Positions 53,898 through 61,555 of a stretch of 64,000 bases of DNA are shown in pieces. Position 1 is the first letter of the stretch. Each line of letters opens with the position of its first letter. The translations under genes and the position numbers were made by a program. Under the pieces are notes generated by a model, which saw only the letters and a list, made by a program, of their open reading frames with translations, was not told where the DNA came from and ran no database searches. The stretch is taken from contig NZ_LMOJ01000025.1 in assembly GCF_001424165.1 (NCBI RefSeq), positions 392,134-456,133 of the forward strand. Direction: 5' to 3'. Source of the stretch: Massilia sp. Leaf139. Lineage in GTDB: Bacteria; Pseudomonadota; Gammaproteobacteria; Burkholderiales; Burkholderiaceae_D.

Positions 53898-54530
53898 ATG
53901 AAACGACACTGGATCGTGCCGGGGGCCGCGCTCTCAGCCCTCCTCTTTGCCTTCCCGCCGGGCGCATCCCAGGCGCAGGCGCAGACGATCGAACGCAGCG
54001 TGGAGCTGGCGCTGGCGCCCGACGGGGCGGGCGGCTTCAATGCGGTGTTCGGCGACACTTTTACGCAGGCGCAAAGCGGCGCCGGCTTTGTCGACCTGTT
54101 TACTTTCCTTGTGAGCGGCACGCCTTTCGATGCCAGCGCCTCGCTGACCTCGTCCGTCCTCGATTCGCCTGGCTCGAAAGACCTGCAGATCACCAGCTTT
54201 TCGCTCTACCGTTACGATCCGCAGACGCTGGACGTGATCGGCAATGCGCTGGCCGGCATCGACCTGACGGGCACGGGCGAGAATTCCGTCGATTCCTGGA
54301 CGGTGACCGGCCTGAACCTGGCCAGCGGCGCCTACGCGCTGCGGGTGGACGGAGAGGTAATCGGCGCGGCCGGCGGCAGTTTCGGCGCCGATCTGACGGT
54401 GTCGCCGGTGCCGGATGCGCCTGCCTACGCACTGCTGCTGGCCGGTCTGCTGGGCGGCGCGCTGGCCTGGCGCCGCGGGCTGGCGCTGGCGCCAAAAGAA
54501 AAGCCGCCCGGGAGGGCGGCTGGGGGCTGA
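53898..54530 (+). CDS. FxDxF/PEP-CTERM secreted protein
   Basis: A 210-residue precursor with a signal peptide (PGAALSALLFAFPPGASQAQ). The FxDxF-type motif FGDTF...GFVDLFTF lies near residues 50-70. The C-terminal anchor has PDAPAYALLLAGLLG, a helix, and basic WRRG. This fits PEP-CTERM proteins sorted by EpsH exosortase in betaproteobacteria making exopolysaccharide. The usual Glu of PEP is Asp here. The final eleven residues (KEKPPGRAAGG) lie over the terminator of the convergent gene. No exosortase gene is in the window. Confidence 0.82.
   Translation: MKRHWIVPGAALSALLFAFPPGASQAQAQTIERSVELALAPDGAGGFNAVFGDTFTQAQSGAGFVDLFTFLVSGTPFDASASLTSSVLDSPGSKDLQITSFSLYRYDPQTLDVIGNALAGIDLTGTGENSVDSWTVTGLNLASGAYALRVDGEVIGAAGGSFGADLTVSPVPDAPAYALLLAGLLGGALAWRRGLALAPKEKPPGRAAGG
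54492..54520 (-). terminator. terminator of the ArnT-like gene, inside the PEP-CTERM coding sequence
   Basis: A 7-bp stem GCCGCCC/GGGCGGC (54503-54509 with 54514-54520). On the minus strand it is followed by TTTTCTTTT. Confidence 0.85.
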
Positions 54531-54564
54531 ACTATGGGCTGACCTGCGGGCTGACCGAACGCGC

Positions 54565-56304
54565 TCAGCGCGCGCGCCGGTACAGGCGGAAGCGCTCGTC
54601 GCGGTCGGAAGCACGCCGGCCTTCCCACAGCAGCGTGGCGCCGCGCGCATTCCAGGTGCGGAACAGGGCGCGGTCGTCGCGGGTCTTGACGTTGTCCTGC
54701 AGCAGCACATAATCACATTGAGCACCCTGAGCGCCCTGGCCGCCTTCGACGCCGGCGAACGGCAGGCGACCGAAGTAGGCAAACGAGGCACGCTGGGCCG
54801 GGGCGGCGTTCGTGTCGATGCAGTCGGCGTCGTGCGGCAGCCTGGCCGCGATCGCCTGTGCGACGCCGGCGTAGCTCTTGCTGTAGTTCAGATCCGGCAG
54901 GAACAGGGTCATCAGCAAGACCCACAGCAGGATCAGGCCGCTCGAGGAGAGCACCACCGCGCGCCACAGCACGGTGCGCTGGCGTGACACGCGCCAGCGC
55001 ACCAGCCAGATCCAGCCGATCGACACCGCAGCCGCCACCGTGAAGGCGACGATGCCGAATTCGGGCGTGAAGCCGGGCACGAGCTTCAGCGCATTGTGCG
55101 ACAGCTTGGCCGGCCAGCCGGTCAGCTTCGCGATCCAGAACAGCCAGACCAGGGCGGCGAGGGTGGTCAGGGCCATCACCGAGAACCAGTCGATGGCATT
55201 GATGGCGCCGCGCTTCATGGTCGGCAGGCCGAAGGCGGCCATCAGGGCCAGCGGCGGCAGGAGTTTCAGCAGATCTCCGTTTTCCGGTGTCGGATCGCAC
55301 AGGAACAGGGCCGTCAGTGCGCCCAGGAAGGTCAGCGGCAGCACGATGTGCAGCATGTTTTCCTGGCGCCGCCAGGCCCAGATCGCCCAGCCGGCAAAGG
55401 GCCAGGCCGGCCAGAAGAACCAGACCCCGACCCGGAAGAAGGCCTTGACCGAGGTCCAGCCAGGCAGGGCAAGCTGCTCCACGTTCGAGACGAACCAGGT
55501 TGCGACCGGCGAGTCGCCATAGGGTTGCACCAGGCTGGTGGGCAGCACCCACACCAGCGTCAGGGCCACGGCGGCGCCGGCGGCCAGCAGCATGTGGCGC
55601 AGCGCGGTTGCGGCCGGCACGTGGAAGAAGCGCGTGCACAGCAGCAGGGCCAGCAGCAGGGCAAGCGGCGACAGCGGGCCGCGCGTCAGCGCCAGCGCGC
55701 CCAGCGACAGGCCGACCAGGGCGGCGTTGCGCGCGTTCGAGCTCTCGATGTAGCGCACCGCGCGGTAGAGGAAATAGGCGACCAGCGAACCCTGCAACGT
55801 GACGGCCAGGGTTTCATGGCTGTACAGCAGCAAACCAAGCGAGCCGAGGTAGATCAGTACCGTGGTATCGGCCAGGGTGCGGCCGTAGGCGTCGGGCTCG
55901 GGCTGGCCGCCGAAGGCCAGGCGAAGCGGCTGCGCTTCGGCGCGGCGCCCGAGGTGGAAAGCGGTGTACCAGAGCGACATGCCGCCCATCACGAAAATGC
56001 CGAGGTTCGACACGCGCGCGGCCAGTACGTCGCCCAGCAGCCAGCCGAACAGCTTGATGCAGAGGGCGCCCAGCCAGAACACGAGCGGGCCGTCCTCGGT
56101 GGCGGGCAGGCCGGCGATGTTCGGATACAGCCAGTCGTCCAGGCCACCGCGCGCCATCGTCCACATGATACCGAAGCTGCCGGCGTCGTCCTTCCACGGA
56201 TCGCGGCCGATCAGTCCCGGCAGGATATACAGCAGGCCGAGCGCGAACAAGGCCCAGCGCGGCAATGCCAGCGTGGCGGCGGCGGGGAGGCGGACTGGTT
56301 TCAT
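54565..56304 (-). CDS. ArnT/PMT-like membrane glycosyltransferase
   Basis: A multi-pass inner-membrane protein of 579 residues, of the GT39/GT83 (PMT, ArnT-like) type. Close to the N-terminus it has GLIGRDPWKDDAGSFGIMWT, the loop with acidic residues found in this class (Asp-Asp near residue 40). About ten to twelve helices follow and a soluble C-terminal domain (YSKSYAGVAQAIAARLPHDA). These enzymes transfer sugar from undecaprenyl- or dolichyl-phosphate carriers, such as L-Ara4N to lipid A. The sugar and acceptor here are unknown. ATG 56304 is used; the ribosome site is weak. Confidence 0.82.
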   Translation of the reverse strand: MKPVRLPAAATLALPRWALFALGLLYILPGLIGRDPWKDDAGSFGIMWTMARGGLDDWLYPNIAGLPATEDGPLVFWLGALCIKLFGWLLGDVLAARVSNLGIFVMGGMSLWYTAFHLGRRAEAQPLRLAFGGQPEPDAYGRTLADTTVLIYLGSLGLLLYSHETLAVTLQGSLVAYFLYRAVRYIESSNARNAALVGLSLGALALTRGPLSPLALLLALLLCTRFFHVPAATALRHMLLAAGAAVALTLVWVLPTSLVQPYGDSPVATWFVSNVEQLALPGWTSVKAFFRVGVWFFWPAWPFAGWAIWAWRRQENMLHIVLPLTFLGALTALFLCDPTPENGDLLKLLPPLALMAAFGLPTMKRGAINAIDWFSVMALTTLAALVWLFWIAKLTGWPAKLSHNALKLVPGFTPEFGIVAFTVAAAVSIGWIWLVRWRVSRQRTVLWRAVVLSSSGLILLWVLLMTLFLPDLNYSKSYAGVAQAIAARLPHDADCIDTNAAPAQRASFAYFGRLPFAGVEGGQGAQGAQCDYVLLQDNVKTRDDRALFRTWNARGATLLWEGRRASDRDERFRLYRRAR

Positions 56305-56361
56305 CGATAAGTCTGATGTGTGAAATTAACGTCGCGCTAGTATAGCGGGAATGAAAAGATG

Positions 56362-56393
56362 AAAAAAAAGAAGCCGGAAACCGGCTTCTTTTT
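56362..56393. terminator. bidirectional terminator downstream of rpmE2
   Basis: A stem of about 11 bp AAAGAAGCCGG/CCGGCTTCTTT (56367-56377 with 56381-56391), loop AAA. A preceding A-run gives a U-run for the minus-strand rpmE2 transcript. Confidence 0.85.
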
Positions 56394-56434
56394 CAGCACA
56401 TCTGGAAGCGAACTTCCAATGCGGTATTGGCTGC

Positions 56435-56704
56435 TTAGCCGTTCGCGACCGAGGTCTTCGAACCGACGGCGCCGAACTTCTGGCGGAACTTCTCGACGCG
56501 GCCAGCGGTGTCGACGATCTTGTGCTTGCCGGTGAAGAACGGGTGCGATTCAGCCGAGACTTCGATCTTGACGAGCGGGTAGTCCTTGCCTTCGTGGTTG
56601 ATCGTTTCGCGGGTAGCGATGGTCGAACGGGTCACGAATTTGAAGTCGCACGACACGTCATGGAAGACGACTTCGCGGTAATCTGGATGGGTTTCGGTTT
56701 TCAT
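56435..56704 (-). CDS. rpmE2: 50S ribosomal protein L31 type B
   Basis: A ribosomal protein of 89 residues (MKTETHPDYREVVFHDVSC). It lacks the CxxC zinc motif of ordinary L31, which marks the zinc-free type B form; its use is often favoured under zinc limitation. HPFFTGKHKIVDTAGRVEKF is the family core. The start at 56704 has AAGGCAG upstream. It has its own sigma70 promoter at 56808-56836 and a strong terminator after it. No Zur site was recognised at the promoter, so zinc control is not shown. Confidence 0.95.
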   Translation of the reverse strand: MKTETHPDYREVVFHDVSCDFKFVTRSTIATRETINHEGKDYPLVKIEVSAESHPFFTGKHKIVDTAGRVEKFRQKFGAVGSKTSVANG

Positions 56705-56807
56705 GTTTCTGCCTTGGGTTTGGTTGGTAGCCAAACAGCACTTCGTCGGTCGTCCTGCTTCTTGACCCGATTGCCGCTCACTTGCCAGTTGAACTGCTGA
56801 ACCGACG

Positions 56808-56836
56808 ATTATAAAACGGTTGCGGGTTCATGGCAA
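56808..56836 (-). promoter_or_regulatory. sigma70 promoter of rpmE2
   Basis: On the minus strand, TTGCCA (56836-56831) and TATAAT (56813-56808) are separated by 17 bases. This gives a leader of about 100 bases before rpmE2. Confidence 0.7.
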
Positions 56837-56854
56837 CCGTGGGGGTGTTGCGGC

Positions 56855-56951
56855 GTTTACGCGGGCATGCCCGCCCTTACGTTACGCCACAGTTCGTTGA
56901 ACTTGCTACGGGCGGCTGTGCACCGTAGGGCGGGCATGCCCGCGCGTAAAC
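56855..56951. repeat. REP-like inverted-repeat pair
   Basis: The arms begin GTTTACGCGGGCATGCCCGC (left, 56855 on) and GTAGGGCGGGCATGCCCGCG (right, 56925 on). The intervening GTTACGCCAC and the following ATGCGCACCGC match the pair at 9339-9405; the loop is longer here. It lies between rho and rpmE2. Confidence 0.85.
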
Positions 56952-56973
56952 GATGCGCACCGCCTGCGGAAAT

Positions 56974-57000
56974 AAAAAAAGGGCAGCCGCAGCTGCCCTT
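56974..57000 (-). terminator. rho-independent terminator after rho
   Basis: A 9-bp perfect stem AAGGGCAGC/GCTGCCCTT (56979-56987 with 56992-57000), followed on the minus strand by a T-run. Confidence 0.9.
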
Positions 57001-57021
57001 CATCGATGCTTTGAACGGTAA

Positions 57022-58284
57022 TCAACCGCCGCGGCGCATCATGTCGAAGAACTCGATATTGGTCTTCGTCGCACGCATCTTGTCGAGAATGAACTCCATC
57101 GCTTCGATCTCGTCCATCGAGTACAGCAGCTTGCGCAGGATCCAGATCTTTTGCAGCTGATCCGGCTTGATCAGGAGTTCCTCGCGGCGCGTGCCCGACT
57201 TGTTCAGGTTGATCGCCGGGTAGACGCGCTTCTCGGCCAGGCGGCGCTCGAGGTGGACTTCCATGTTGCCGGTGCCCTTGAATTCCTCGTAGATCACGTC
57301 GTCCATGCGCGAGCCGGTTTCGATCAGGGCGGTCGCGACGATGGTCAGCGAGCCGCCTTCTTCGACGTTACGGGCAGCGCCGAAGAAACGCTTCGGACGC
57401 TGCAGCGCGTTGGCGTCGACACCACCGGTCAGCACCTTGCCCGAAGCCGGGATCACGGTGTTGTAGGCGCGCGCCAGGCGGGTGATCGAGTCGAGCAGGA
57501 TGACGACGTCCTTCTTCATTTCGACCAGGCGCTTGGCCTTTTCCAGCACCATCTCGGCGACCTGCACGTGGCGGGTGGCCGGTTCGTCGAAGGTCGAGGC
57601 GACGACTTCGCCGCGCACCGAACGCTGCATCTCCGTCACTTCTTCCGGACGCTCGTCGATCAAGAGGACGATCAGGGTCACGTCCGGATGATTCGCGGTG
57701 ATTGCGTGGGCGATGTGCTGCAGCATGACCGATTTGCCCGACTTTGGCGAAGCCACCAGCAGGCCGCGCTGGCCCTTGCCGATCGGAGAAATCAGGTCGA
57801 CGATGCGGCCGGTGATGTTCTCGGCGCCGTTCATGTCGCGCTCGAGGCGCAGCGGCTCGTTCGGGTGCAGCGGCGTCAGGTTTTCAAACAGGATGCGGTG
57901 CTTCGAGGCTTCCGGCGATTCGCCGTTGACCTTGTCCACCTTTACCAGGGCAAAGTAACGTTCGCCGTCTTTCGGCGTACGCACTTCGCCTTCGATCGAG
58001 TCACCCGTATGCAGGTTGAAGCGGCGAATCTGCGACGGCGAAATATAGATGTCGTCGGTCGATGCCATGTAGCTCGCATCCGGGGAACGCAGGAAGCCGA
58101 AGCCGTCGGGCAGGACTTCAAGTGCGCCATCGCCGAAGATCTGTTCGCCGGATTTGGCGCGCTTCTTCAGGATCGCGAACATCAGTTCCTGCTTGCGCAG
58201 GCGCGCTGCGTTGTCGATGTCGAGGCCGATGGCCATCTCCAGCAGCGCGGAGACGTGCATTGCCTTCAGTTCAGATAAGTGCAT
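57022..58284 (-). CDS. rho: transcription termination factor Rho
   Basis: A hexameric RNA helicase and translocase that ends transcription. The 420-residue length is normal. The N-terminal RNA-binding part has DGFGFLRSPDASYMASTDDI and YISPSQIRRFNLHTGD. The ATPase core has the Walker A SPKSGKSVMLQ, the DERPEEVTEMQR catalytic segment, TFDEPATRHVQVAE, LLDSITRLARAYN and KRVYPAINLNKSGTRREELL. It follows trxA on the same strand. Two hairpins lie between trxA and rho. Confidence 0.97.
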   Translation of the reverse strand: MHLSELKAMHVSALLEMAIGLDIDNAARLRKQELMFAILKKRAKSGEQIFGDGALEVLPDGFGFLRSPDASYMASTDDIYISPSQIRRFNLHTGDSIEGEVRTPKDGERYFALVKVDKVNGESPEASKHRILFENLTPLHPNEPLRLERDMNGAENITGRIVDLISPIGKGQRGLLVASPKSGKSVMLQHIAHAITANHPDVTLIVLLIDERPEEVTEMQRSVRGEVVASTFDEPATRHVQVAEMVLEKAKRLVEMKKDVVILLDSITRLARAYNTVIPASGKVLTGGVDANALQRPKRFFGAARNVEEGGSLTIVATALIETGSRMDDVIYEEFKGTGNMEVHLERRLAEKRVYPAINLNKSGTRREELLIKPDQLQKIWILRKLLYSMDEIEAMEFILDKMRATKTNIEFFDMMRRGG

Positions 58285-58349
58285 GTTGTGTGGGTGTCCC
58301 GTGACGGGAAATAAAGGTAGGGGAGGGAACTGCGTTGGTTGGTCAATAA

Positions 58350-58415
58350 GGGAACGGGTCGGAGCCGACCGGGTTCCCGTCCGGACAATGGCGGCAGTGC
58401 GGGCGCGCTGCCGCC
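58350..58415 (-). other. two hairpins in the trxA-rho intergenic region
   Basis: Hairpin one: GGCGGCAG/CTGCCGCC (58390-58397 with 58408-58415). Hairpin two: GGGAAC + GGTCGG with CCGACC + GTTCCC (58350-58378), with a small interior loop. Neither has a T-run, so they may be leader structures for rho rather than terminators. Confidence 0.5.
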
Positions 58416-58431
58416 GCTATGCGTTTTCTTC

Positions 58432-58758
58432 TTAGATGTTGCTGTCGATGAAGGCGGTCAGCTGGCCCTTGGCCAATGCGCCGACTTTCTGCGCAGCGAC
58501 TTCACCGTTCTTGAACAGGATCAGGGTCGGGATGCCACGGATGCCGAACTGGGCCGGCACGGCCTGGTTGGCGTCGACGTCCATCTTCGCGATCGTGATC
58601 TTGCCGTCGTATTCCTTGGCGACTTCTTCGAGGATCGGGGCGATCATCTTGCACGGACCGCACCACTCGGCCCAGAAGTCGACCAGTACCGGACGCTCGG
58701 ACTTGAGCACGTCGGTTTCGAAAGAAGCATCGCTGATGTGTTTAATGTTTTCGCTCAT
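58432..58758 (-). CDS. trxA: thioredoxin 1
   Basis: A 108-residue cytoplasmic dithiol oxidoreductase with WCGPC at residues 32-36, DFWAEWCGPCKMIAP and GIRGIPTLILFKNGE with the cis-proline. It reduces protein disulfides and serves ribonucleotide reductase and methionine sulfoxide reductases, such as MsrA encoded at 18663. It lies 147 bases upstream of rho on the same strand, an order seen widely in proteobacteria. Confidence 0.97.
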   Translation of the reverse strand: MSENIKHISDASFETDVLKSERPVLVDFWAEWCGPCKMIAPILEEVAKEYDGKITIAKMDVDANQAVPAQFGIRGIPTLILFKNGEVAAQKVGALAKGQLTAFIDSNI

Positions 58759-58974
58759 GTTTTCCTCAAAGAGAGGTAAGGATCAATGCCTGGAGACAAG
58801 GCCGATGTTCTGGCTCGTCCGGCTTCCGCTTGTCGATAAAACCAGTTGCAACGCAATGGTGGAGGCAATGCGCGCGAACTCAATGGGAAGGGCGTCTGGA
58901 GGACGTCAGGCGGGGGATTTAGGCCGAATAATACCTGAATTTCCAAAAAAGTGTTCGGGCGTTTGTACAAAATC

Positions 58975-59373
58975 CTAACACGCCACCGCCGAGCGTAACT
59001 GGTCGGGCGCGATGGGCTTGCGGAAGATACCCGCCACGTGTAAGCCGAGCACCCGCGCCAGTTCCCCGGCCGCGTCGCGCACCCCTGAATCCATGCCCGA
59101 GAGCAGGATCACGCCGCCGCGAAAACCGCGTTCCGCCGCCGCCTGCAGAAACTCGATGCCATCCATATCCGGCAGCGCCAGGTCGCAGACCAGCACGTCC
59201 GGCACCTGCTCGGCCAGGGTCGCCAGCGCATGGCGGGTGGTGGCTTCGGTATACACCTCGCGCACGCCGATGGTGTGCAGCATGTCCTTCAACATCTCGA
59301 GCATGAAACGGTCGTCGTCGAGCACCAGCACGCGCGGCGGCTGGCCATCGCCTGACGGGGCGATCTTGTTCAT
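58975..59373 (-). CDS. stand-alone response regulator receiver protein
   Basis: A 132-residue single receiver domain: PRVLVLDDDRFMLEML, the phospho-Asp in VLVCDLALPDMDG, the Ser/Thr-like LSGMD, and the Lys in FRKPIAPDQL. There is no output domain, so it acts by phosphotransfer or protein contact. The cognate kinase is not adjacent. It is separated from trxA by about 215 bases. Confidence 0.88.
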   Translation of the reverse strand: MNKIAPSGDGQPPRVLVLDDDRFMLEMLKDMLHTIGVREVYTEATTRHALATLAEQVPDVLVCDLALPDMDGIEFLQAAAERGFRGGVILLSGMDSGVRDAAGELARVLGLHVAGIFRKPIAPDQLRSAVAC

Positions 59374-59481
59374 ACAGTTGGTTCCGGCGAATTATTGACT
59401 GGCAGCGATTATGTGCGAGAACACGCCTGCGTGGCATATCGTGTTCAAAATATTCTCGCCGGGTAGAACAATCCTGCCCTG

Positions 59482-60201
59482 TCAGCCCACGCTGCCCGTA
59501 AACTGGATCAGGTGGCCCGGATGCCACATCGTGACGACCGAGGCGACGCGCCCCTGCGAGGTCGTCCTGCGCTTGAGTACGAGGCAGGGCGTGCGCCCGT
59601 CGATGCCGAGCAATTCCGTGACTTCGCGCGGTGCGCCCGACGCTTCCAGACTATATGTGGCGCCCTGCAGCGGCGCCACCGCCATCAGGTGCTCGTTGGG
59701 CGTGATGCTGGCGAAATCCTGTTCCAGGTAGGCCGGCGCGCAGGCCGGATTGACCCAGCGGTCTTCCAGCTGGATCGGCACCTCGTTCTCGAAGTGCACG
59801 ATCAGCGAGTGGAACAGCAGTGCGCCCGGCGCCAGCTCGAACTGCAGCGCCAGCGCCTCGGAAGCCGGCGCCCCTTCCAGAAGATGCAGGCGGCTCGCAT
59901 GGCGGTGGCCGCGCGCGCGTACTTCGTCGGCGATGTTGCGGATCTCGACCAGCGTCGCCTGGTATTTACGCGGCGCGACAAAGGTGCCCGAACCCTGGCG
60001 CCGGGTCAGCACCTGCTCGGCCGTCAGTTCGCGCACGGCGCGGTTGACGGTCATGCGCGAGACGCCGAACTGGCGCACCAGCGCCTGCTCGGAGGGCACC
60101 AGGTCGCCTTCCTTCCAGCGCCCGGTGGCGATCTCGCCGACCAGGTAGTCCTTGATTTGCTGGAAGATGGGGGTGCTCGCTTGCGCGCTGGATTCGTCCA
60201 A
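59482..60201 (-). CDS. hutC: GntR/HutC family histidine-utilisation repressor
   Basis: A 239-residue protein with an N-terminal winged helix (IFQQIKDYLVGEIATGRW, VPSEQALVRQFGVSRMTVNRA, RRQGSGTFVA) and a C-terminal UTRA ligand domain with HSLIVHFENEVPIQLEDRWV. The match to HutC is good, so urocanate control of histidine breakdown is likely. However, no hut enzymes are in the window. I use TTG 60201 because GGAGAG sits just upstream and the length becomes typical; an ATG at 60321 would add 40 residues without family match. It is divergent from ada. Confidence 0.8.
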   Translation of the reverse strand: MDESSAQASTPIFQQIKDYLVGEIATGRWKEGDLVPSEQALVRQFGVSRMTVNRAVRELTAEQVLTRRQGSGTFVAPRKYQATLVEIRNIADEVRARGHRHASRLHLLEGAPASEALALQFELAPGALLFHSLIVHFENEVPIQLEDRWVNPACAPAYLEQDFASITPNEHLMAVAPLQGATYSLEASGAPREVTELLGIDGRTPCLVLKRRTTSQGRVASVVTMWHPGHLIQFTGSVG

Positions 60202-60362
60202 ACTGCTCTCCGAAAGGCGATAATGATGACTCGAATGGATAAGAATATCGATGCTGATCCTTGCTGCGATTTTAGCATCGCGAATTCGAAAGCAAGCGGT
60301 GGAGTGCGCGGCGTTCTCCATCCTGCCAGGATGACGCCATTGCCCTTCTACTTGGACGCGCC

Positions 60363-61436
60363 ATGAACACCGACAGCATCGCCCACCCCTACGCCAGCGA
60401 CGCCGCGCGCTGGGCCGCCGTGCAGCAGCGCGACGCGGCGGCCGACGGCGTTTTTTACTATTCGGTGCGCACGACCGGCGTCTATTGCCGCCCCTCCTGC
60501 GCCGCCCGCCCCGCGCTGCGCGCGAACGTCGCCTTTCACGCCAGCTGCGCCGAGGCCGAAGGAGCCGGCTTTCGCCCCTGCCTGCGCTGCAAACCGGATC
60601 AGCCGCCGCTGGCCGAGCGCCAGGCGCAGGCGGTGGCCGCGGCTTGCCGCCTGCTCGACGCCTGTGAGGACGCGCCCGATCTGGAGGCCGTCGCGGGAGC
60701 GGTCGGCATGAGCCGCTTCCATTTCCAGCGCGTCTTCAAACTGCATGCTGGCGTGACGCCCAAGGCCTATGCGGCGGCGCGCCGGGCCGCGCGCGTGCGC
60801 GACGCGCTGGCGACCAGTGGCAGCGTCACCGATGCCCTTTACAGCGCCGGCTTCAATTCCAGTTCGCGCTTTTACGCCGACAGCGCCGCGATGCTGGGCA
60901 TGGCGCCTTCCCGCTTCAAGGCAGGCGGCGCGGGCGAACAGATCCGCTTCGCGGTGGGCGCCTGTTCGCTCGGCGCCATCCTGGTCGCGGCAACGGAGCG
61001 CGGCATCTGCGCGGTGCTGATGGGGGACGATCCCGAGCTGCTGGTGCGCGATTTGCAGGATCGCTTTCCGCAGGCGGCGCTGATCGGCGCCGACGCCGGC
61101 TTCGAGCGCACGGTGGCGCAGGTGGTGGGTCTTGTCGAGGCGCCGCGCATCGGCCTGGACTTGCCGCTGGACGTGCGCGGCACCGCGTTCCAGCAGCGCG
61201 TGTGGGCCGCCTTGCGCGCGATACCGGCGGGCGAGACGGTCAGTTATACCGAGCTGGCAGGGCGCATCGGTTCTCCGGCCGCGGTACGCGCGGTGGCGGG
61301 GGCCTGCGCGGCCAATCCGGTGGCGGTGGCGATTCCCTGTCACCGGGTGGTGCGCAACGATGGCGGCTTGTCGGGGTATCGGTGGGGGATCGAGAGGAAG
61401 GCGGCGCTGATCGCGCGCGAAAAAGACGCGTCGTGA
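60363..61436 (+). CDS. ada: Ada: adaptive response regulator and O6-methylguanine methyltransferase
   Basis: A bifunctional protein of 357 residues. The N-terminal Zn domain has Cys42, Cys46, Cys73 and Cys76 (GVYCRPSC, RPCLRC), where Cys42 takes methyl from phosphotriesters. An AraC-type HTH follows (MSRFHFQRVFK, VTDALYSAGFNSSSRFY). The C-terminal MGMT domain has the acceptor Cys326 in IPCHRVV. All domains and cysteines correspond to E. coli Ada, shifted by about four or five residues. It repairs alkylated DNA and, once methylated, activates its regulon. Confidence 0.95.
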   Translation: MNTDSIAHPYASDAARWAAVQQRDAAADGVFYYSVRTTGVYCRPSCAARPALRANVAFHASCAEAEGAGFRPCLRCKPDQPPLAERQAQAVAAACRLLDACEDAPDLEAVAGAVGMSRFHFQRVFKLHAGVTPKAYAAARRAARVRDALATSGSVTDALYSAGFNSSSRFYADSAAMLGMAPSRFKAGGAGEQIRFAVGACSLGAILVAATERGICAVLMGDDPELLVRDLQDRFPQAALIGADAGFERTVAQVVGLVEAPRIGLDLPLDVRGTAFQQRVWAALRAIPAGETVSYTELAGRIGSPAAVRAVAGACAANPVAVAIPCHRVVRNDGGLSGYRWGIERKAALIAREKDAS

Positions 61437-61438
61437 GC

Positions 61439-61545
61439 TGTAGGGTGGACGGGTTTCCCGTCCACGCGTCAACGCACAGATGAATGAGCGTACGGGATTT
61501 GCAAGTAGTGGTTGAACGCGTGGGCGGGAGACCCGCCCACCCTAC
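61439..61545. repeat. REP-like pair in opposite orientation
   Basis: Copy one, 61439-61472, has stem GTGGACGGG/CCCGTCCAC and matches 24537-24570 inverted with one difference. Copy two, 61517-61545, starts CGCGTGGGCGGG and ends CACCCTAC. They lie in the 119-base gap between ada and the beta-lactamase gene. Confidence 0.88.
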
Positions 61546-61555
61546 AGCACTCCGG

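Noticed and set aside
58759..58974. TATTAT-like -10 of trxA on the minus strand
   Set aside because: The matching -35 is poor (GAACAC). Not reported as a promoter.
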